This document shows positions 5,344 to 7,100 of a stretch of DNA of 7,100 nt, in pieces. A model generated the notes under the pieces. The model did no database searches. It was given only the letters and a program-made list of their open reading frames with translations, and was not told where the DNA came from. Each line of letters starts with the position of its first letter. Within the stretch, counting starts at the first letter, position 1. Made by a program: the position numbers and the translations under genes. Location: assembly GCA_900555855.1 (NCBI GenBank), contig USML01000089.1, positions 1 through 7,100 of the forward strand, written 5' to 3'. The stretch comes from an uncultured Eubacteriales bacterium. GTDB lineage: Bacteria > Bacillota > Clostridia > Oscillospirales > Butyricicoccaceae.

Positions 5344-6600
5344 ATGATTTTCAAAACAGCATCGCAAACCCTTTCTCCCCAGGAGCTTTCGCTCCATGTG
5401 GAGCGCTTTCTGCGGCAGGAGCTTCCCCGCAGACAGCGGCTGACAGAGTATTACCAGGGACAGCAGGGCGTCCGCAAGGGGCCTGTGGCCCAGGGGCGGC
5501 CGGACAATCAGCTGGTGGCCAATTACGCCAAATACATCACCGATGTGCACACCGGCTATTTCATGGGTCAGCCGCCCACGCTGACCTTCGAGCGCCGCCG
5601 GGTGCAGGAGCGCATGAACCGGGCGCTGGAGGAGGCGTCGCTGGGCCGGCTGCTCTATGCCGCCGCCCGGGACATGAGCATCTGCGGCGAGGGCTATCTG
5701 CTGGCCTATCTCACCGGCTATGGCCCCCGGCTGGCCCGGCTCTCGCCGCTGGAGACCTTTGTGATCACCCGGGGCGTGGCGGGCGAGGAGGCCGCCGCCG
5801 TCCGCGTTCATACGCTGGGAGCCGACCGGGCGCAGGGCGAGCTTTATCTGCCCGGCCAGCGGCTGGATTGGGAAATGCACGGCCGCCTGCTGACCTTCGG
5901 CAAGGCGGAGGCTCTGCCCTTTTCCGGCCTGCCGGTGATCCGCTTTACCAACAATCTGGACGGCACCGGCGATTTTGAACCGGCCACCTCCCTGCTGGAC
6001 GCCTATAATGTCCTGCTTTCCGGCGCCATGGACGATATGCAGAGCGTGGCCAACGCCTTTCTGGCCCTCTACGGCGCCATGGGCACCACCCAGGAGGACA
6101 TCGATCGGGCCAACCGCAGCCGGGTCCTCTGCATGGCAGACAACGGCCGGGCGGAGTTCGTGGTGAAAAATGTCAGCCCGGACACCGTGGCCCTGCTCAA
6201 GACCACGCTGGTCAACGATCTGCTGGCCATCACCATGACGCCCAATCTGCAGGACGCCGCCTTTGCAGGCAACAGCTCCGGCGTGGCGCTGGAATATAAG
6301 CTCTGGGGCATCGAGCAGGCCCGCTCCGGCAAGGAGCAGGGCTTTTCCGGCGGACTGTATCATATCGTGGGCCTGTTTTATCAGGGCCTGCGTCAGCTGG
6401 GCGCGGAGGCCGGCGGCAGCTGCACGGCCCGCTTCTATAAAAACCTGCCGCAGGATGTAAGCCGGATCTGCGAGGATCTGAAAACGCTGGGCACCACCGT
6501 CTCCAACCGCACCAAGCTGGAGCTGCTGCCCTTTATCAAGGACGCGGATGCGGAGATGGATCGGATGTCTGCCGAAAAAAAAGAACAGGAGGACGCATAA
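5344..6600 (+). CDS. Phage portal protein, SPP1 gp6-like
   Basis: In phages this family forms the ring at one capsid vertex through which DNA is pumped. The 418-residue product matches the SPP1 gp6 pattern along its length: RQRLTEYYQGQQG near 30-42, DNQLVANYAKYITDVHTGYF (54-73), the AAARDMSICGEGYLLAY block (106-122), the GLPVIRFTNNLDGTGDFE (195-212) and LLDAYNVLLSG (217-227) blocks, and NSSGVALEYKLWGIE (310-324) before a C-terminal helical region. It is somewhat shorter than SPP1 gp6 (about 500 aa), mainly at the C-terminus, but no domain is obviously broken. The ATG at 5344 follows AGGAGG with 10 bases of spacing. The frame stays open upstream to 4963, but that extension crosses other genes' signals. 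No terminase gene precedes it. One base separates it from the scaffold gene, so the two are cotranscribed. Base composition resembles the host genes, which suggests long residence. Confidence 0.93.
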   Translation: MIFKTASQTLSPQELSLHVERFLRQELPRRQRLTEYYQGQQGVRKGPVAQGRPDNQLVANYAKYITDVHTGYFMGQPPTLTFERRRVQERMNRALEEASLGRLLYAAARDMSICGEGYLLAYLTGYGPRLARLSPLETFVITRGVAGEEAAAVRVHTLGADRAQGELYLPGQRLDWEMHGRLLTFGKAEALPFSGLPVIRFTNNLDGTGDFEPATSLLDAYNVLLSGAMDDMQSVANAFLALYGAMGTTQEDIDRANRSRVLCMADNGRAEFVVKNVSPDTVALLKTTLVNDLLAITMTPNLQDAAFAGNSSGVALEYKLWGIEQARSGKEQGFSGGLYHIVGLFYQGLRQLGAEAGGSCTARFYKNLPQDVSRICEDLKTLGTTVSNRTKLELLPFIKDADAEMDRMSAEKKEQEDA

Positions 6601-6601
6601 T

Positions 6602-7006
6602 ATGGAGTCCATGAACGCGCACGAGCTGCAGGAGCAGGTGCAGGAGCAGGTACAGGAGCAGGTACAGGAGCAGGAGCAGGCAGCCCCGGAGGCGCCTCCC
6701 GTAAAGGAGCCTCAGACGGTGGCGGCCCTGCAGCAGGAGCTGCAGGCGCTGAAGGAGGAAAAAACCCGCCAGCTGCTGCTGGAGGAGGTCCGCGGAATTC
6801 TGGAGGACCGGCAGGTCCCCGCCGCCTTTGCAGGCTTTCTTCTGGGGCCCGATCCGGAAAACACCCGGCAAAACGCCGCGGAGTTCTGCCGGCAGTATGA
6901 GCAGGCGCTGCGGCAGGCAGTCGCTTCCCGTCTGCCCCGGAGCCAGCCCCGGGATTTTGACGCCGCCCGCCCCCGTCCCTCCCGCCGGGGCATCTTCCGG
7001 CATTAA
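6602..7006 (+). CDS. Phage scaffolding protein, DUF4355-like
   Basis: In SPP1-like phages a small scaffolding protein of this kind guides capsid assembly beside the portal. The 134-residue product begins with a very hydrophilic Gln/Glu segment of QEQV repeats (10-26), a Pro-rich linker, and a likely coiled coil (about 40-68, AALQQELQALKEEKTRQLLL). It continues with the part I recognise: a segment like VPAAFAGFLLGPDPENTRQN (72-91) followed by an amphipathic helix, as in DUF4355 proteins. The end is short and basic (PRPSRRGIFRH). The ATG at 6602 has AGGAGG (6587-6592) 9 bases upstream, inside the end of the portal gene. The family call rests on the C-terminal half and is moderately sure. In phages the major capsid gene normally follows; here a terminator does. 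Confidence 0.75.
   Translation: MESMNAHELQEQVQEQVQEQVQEQEQAAPEAPPVKEPQTVAALQQELQALKEEKTRQLLLEEVRGILEDRQVPAAFAGFLLGPDPENTRQNAAEFCRQYEQALRQAVASRLPRSQPRDFDAARPRPSRRGIFRH
6629..6679 (+). repeat. 12-base tandem repeat in the scaffold gene (about 4 copies)
   Basis: The unit CAGGAGCAGGTR is repeated, three nearly identical copies (6629-6664) followed by a fourth that ends in AG and a partial fifth. It encodes QEQV repeats near the protein's N-terminus. The unit is a multiple of three, so gain or loss of copies would keep the frame. Such near-exact DNA repeats are prone to slippage. Confidence 0.85.
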
Positions 7007-7017
7007 GCAAGCATCAA

Positions 7018-7044
7018 AAAAGGACAGGCTTTGCCTGTCCTTTT
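7018..7044 (+). terminator. Intrinsic terminator after the scaffold gene
   Basis: AAAAGGACAGGC pairs perfectly with GCCTGTCCTTTT (12 bp) around a TTT loop, 11 bases after the stop codon at 7006. The stem is symmetric (A-run on the left, T-run on the right), so it could work in both directions. It closes the portal/scaffold transcription unit. Confidence 0.85.
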
Positions 7045-7048
7045 GGAG

Positions 7049-7087
7049 ACTGTCGAAAAACCGCTTCGCTGGGTTTTTCTCGACAGT
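7049..7087. terminator. Second hairpin with A5/T5 arms directly after the terminator
   Basis: ACTGTCG-AAAAACC and GGTTTTT-CT-CGACAGT form a 14-bp stem broken by a 2-base bulge, with a 9-base loop containing GCTTCGCT. It lies 4 bases after the previous terminator. It may be a backup terminator, the terminator of a converging minus-strand gene to the right, or a dispersed palindromic repeat. The sequence does not decide between these. Confidence 0.55.
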
Positions 7088-7100
7088 TCGGCTCCGGCCT

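Noticed and set aside
6548..6601. Upstream start of the scaffold frame inside the portal gene
   Set aside because: The AGGAGG at 6587-6592 has correct spacing to the ATG at 6602, and the upstream residues are only the shifted reading of the portal's end.
5212..6612. 466-residue open frame on the minus strand opposite the portal gene
   Set aside because: It is a GC-rich antisense shadow of the portal protein with low-complexity composition and no recognisable motif. It also runs through the dyad repeats and promoter region.

Overview
The window looks like chromosomal DNA of a GC-rich anaerobic Firmicute, most likely a clostridial gut bacterium of the Oscillospiraceae/Ruminococcaceae type. That placement is an inference from three things: GC-rich coding sequence with strong AGGAGG-type ribosome binding sites and sigma-A-like promoters in AT-rich islands, a split two-subunit transketolase, and an archaeal/eukaryotic-type (type 3) prolyl-tRNA synthetase. 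No 16S or other species marker is present.

The left 5.2 kb is coded entirely on the minus strand. Read in the direction of transcription (right to left), it holds a 63-residue zinc-finger-like protein with a TTG start (5185-4994), the two transketolase subunits (4942-4100 and 4083-3121) and an NAD-type malic enzyme (3118-1946). These end at an intrinsic terminator near 1889-1916. Next come secG with its own promoter (1817-1578), a hairpin/U-tract, and proS (1484-45). A further hairpin at 5-31 most likely ends a rightward gene left of the window. The transketolase and malic enzyme genes are packed tightly enough to be one metabolic operon (non-oxidative pentose phosphate flux plus malate to pyruvate). 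secG and proS are housekeeping genes with separate control.

The right 1.8 kb is coded on the plus strand and is different in kind. It has a complete SPP1 gp6-type phage portal protein (5344-6600), followed one base later by a DUF4355-like phage scaffolding protein (6602-7006). Two back-to-back hairpin terminators follow at once (7018-7044 and 7049-7087). No terminase precedes the portal, because its upstream neighbour is the divergent zinc-finger/transketolase operon. No capsid gene follows before the terminators. Both phage-type frames are open, each has a good ribosome binding site, and base composition resembles the neighbours. The cassette therefore looks like a retained, possibly domesticated, two-gene phage module rather than a piece of an intact prophage. 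The divergent intergenic region (5186-5343) carries three tandem imperfect dyads (GCTTC..GGAAG) just upstream of a possible promoter for this module. This orphan cassette is the most noteworthy content of the window.
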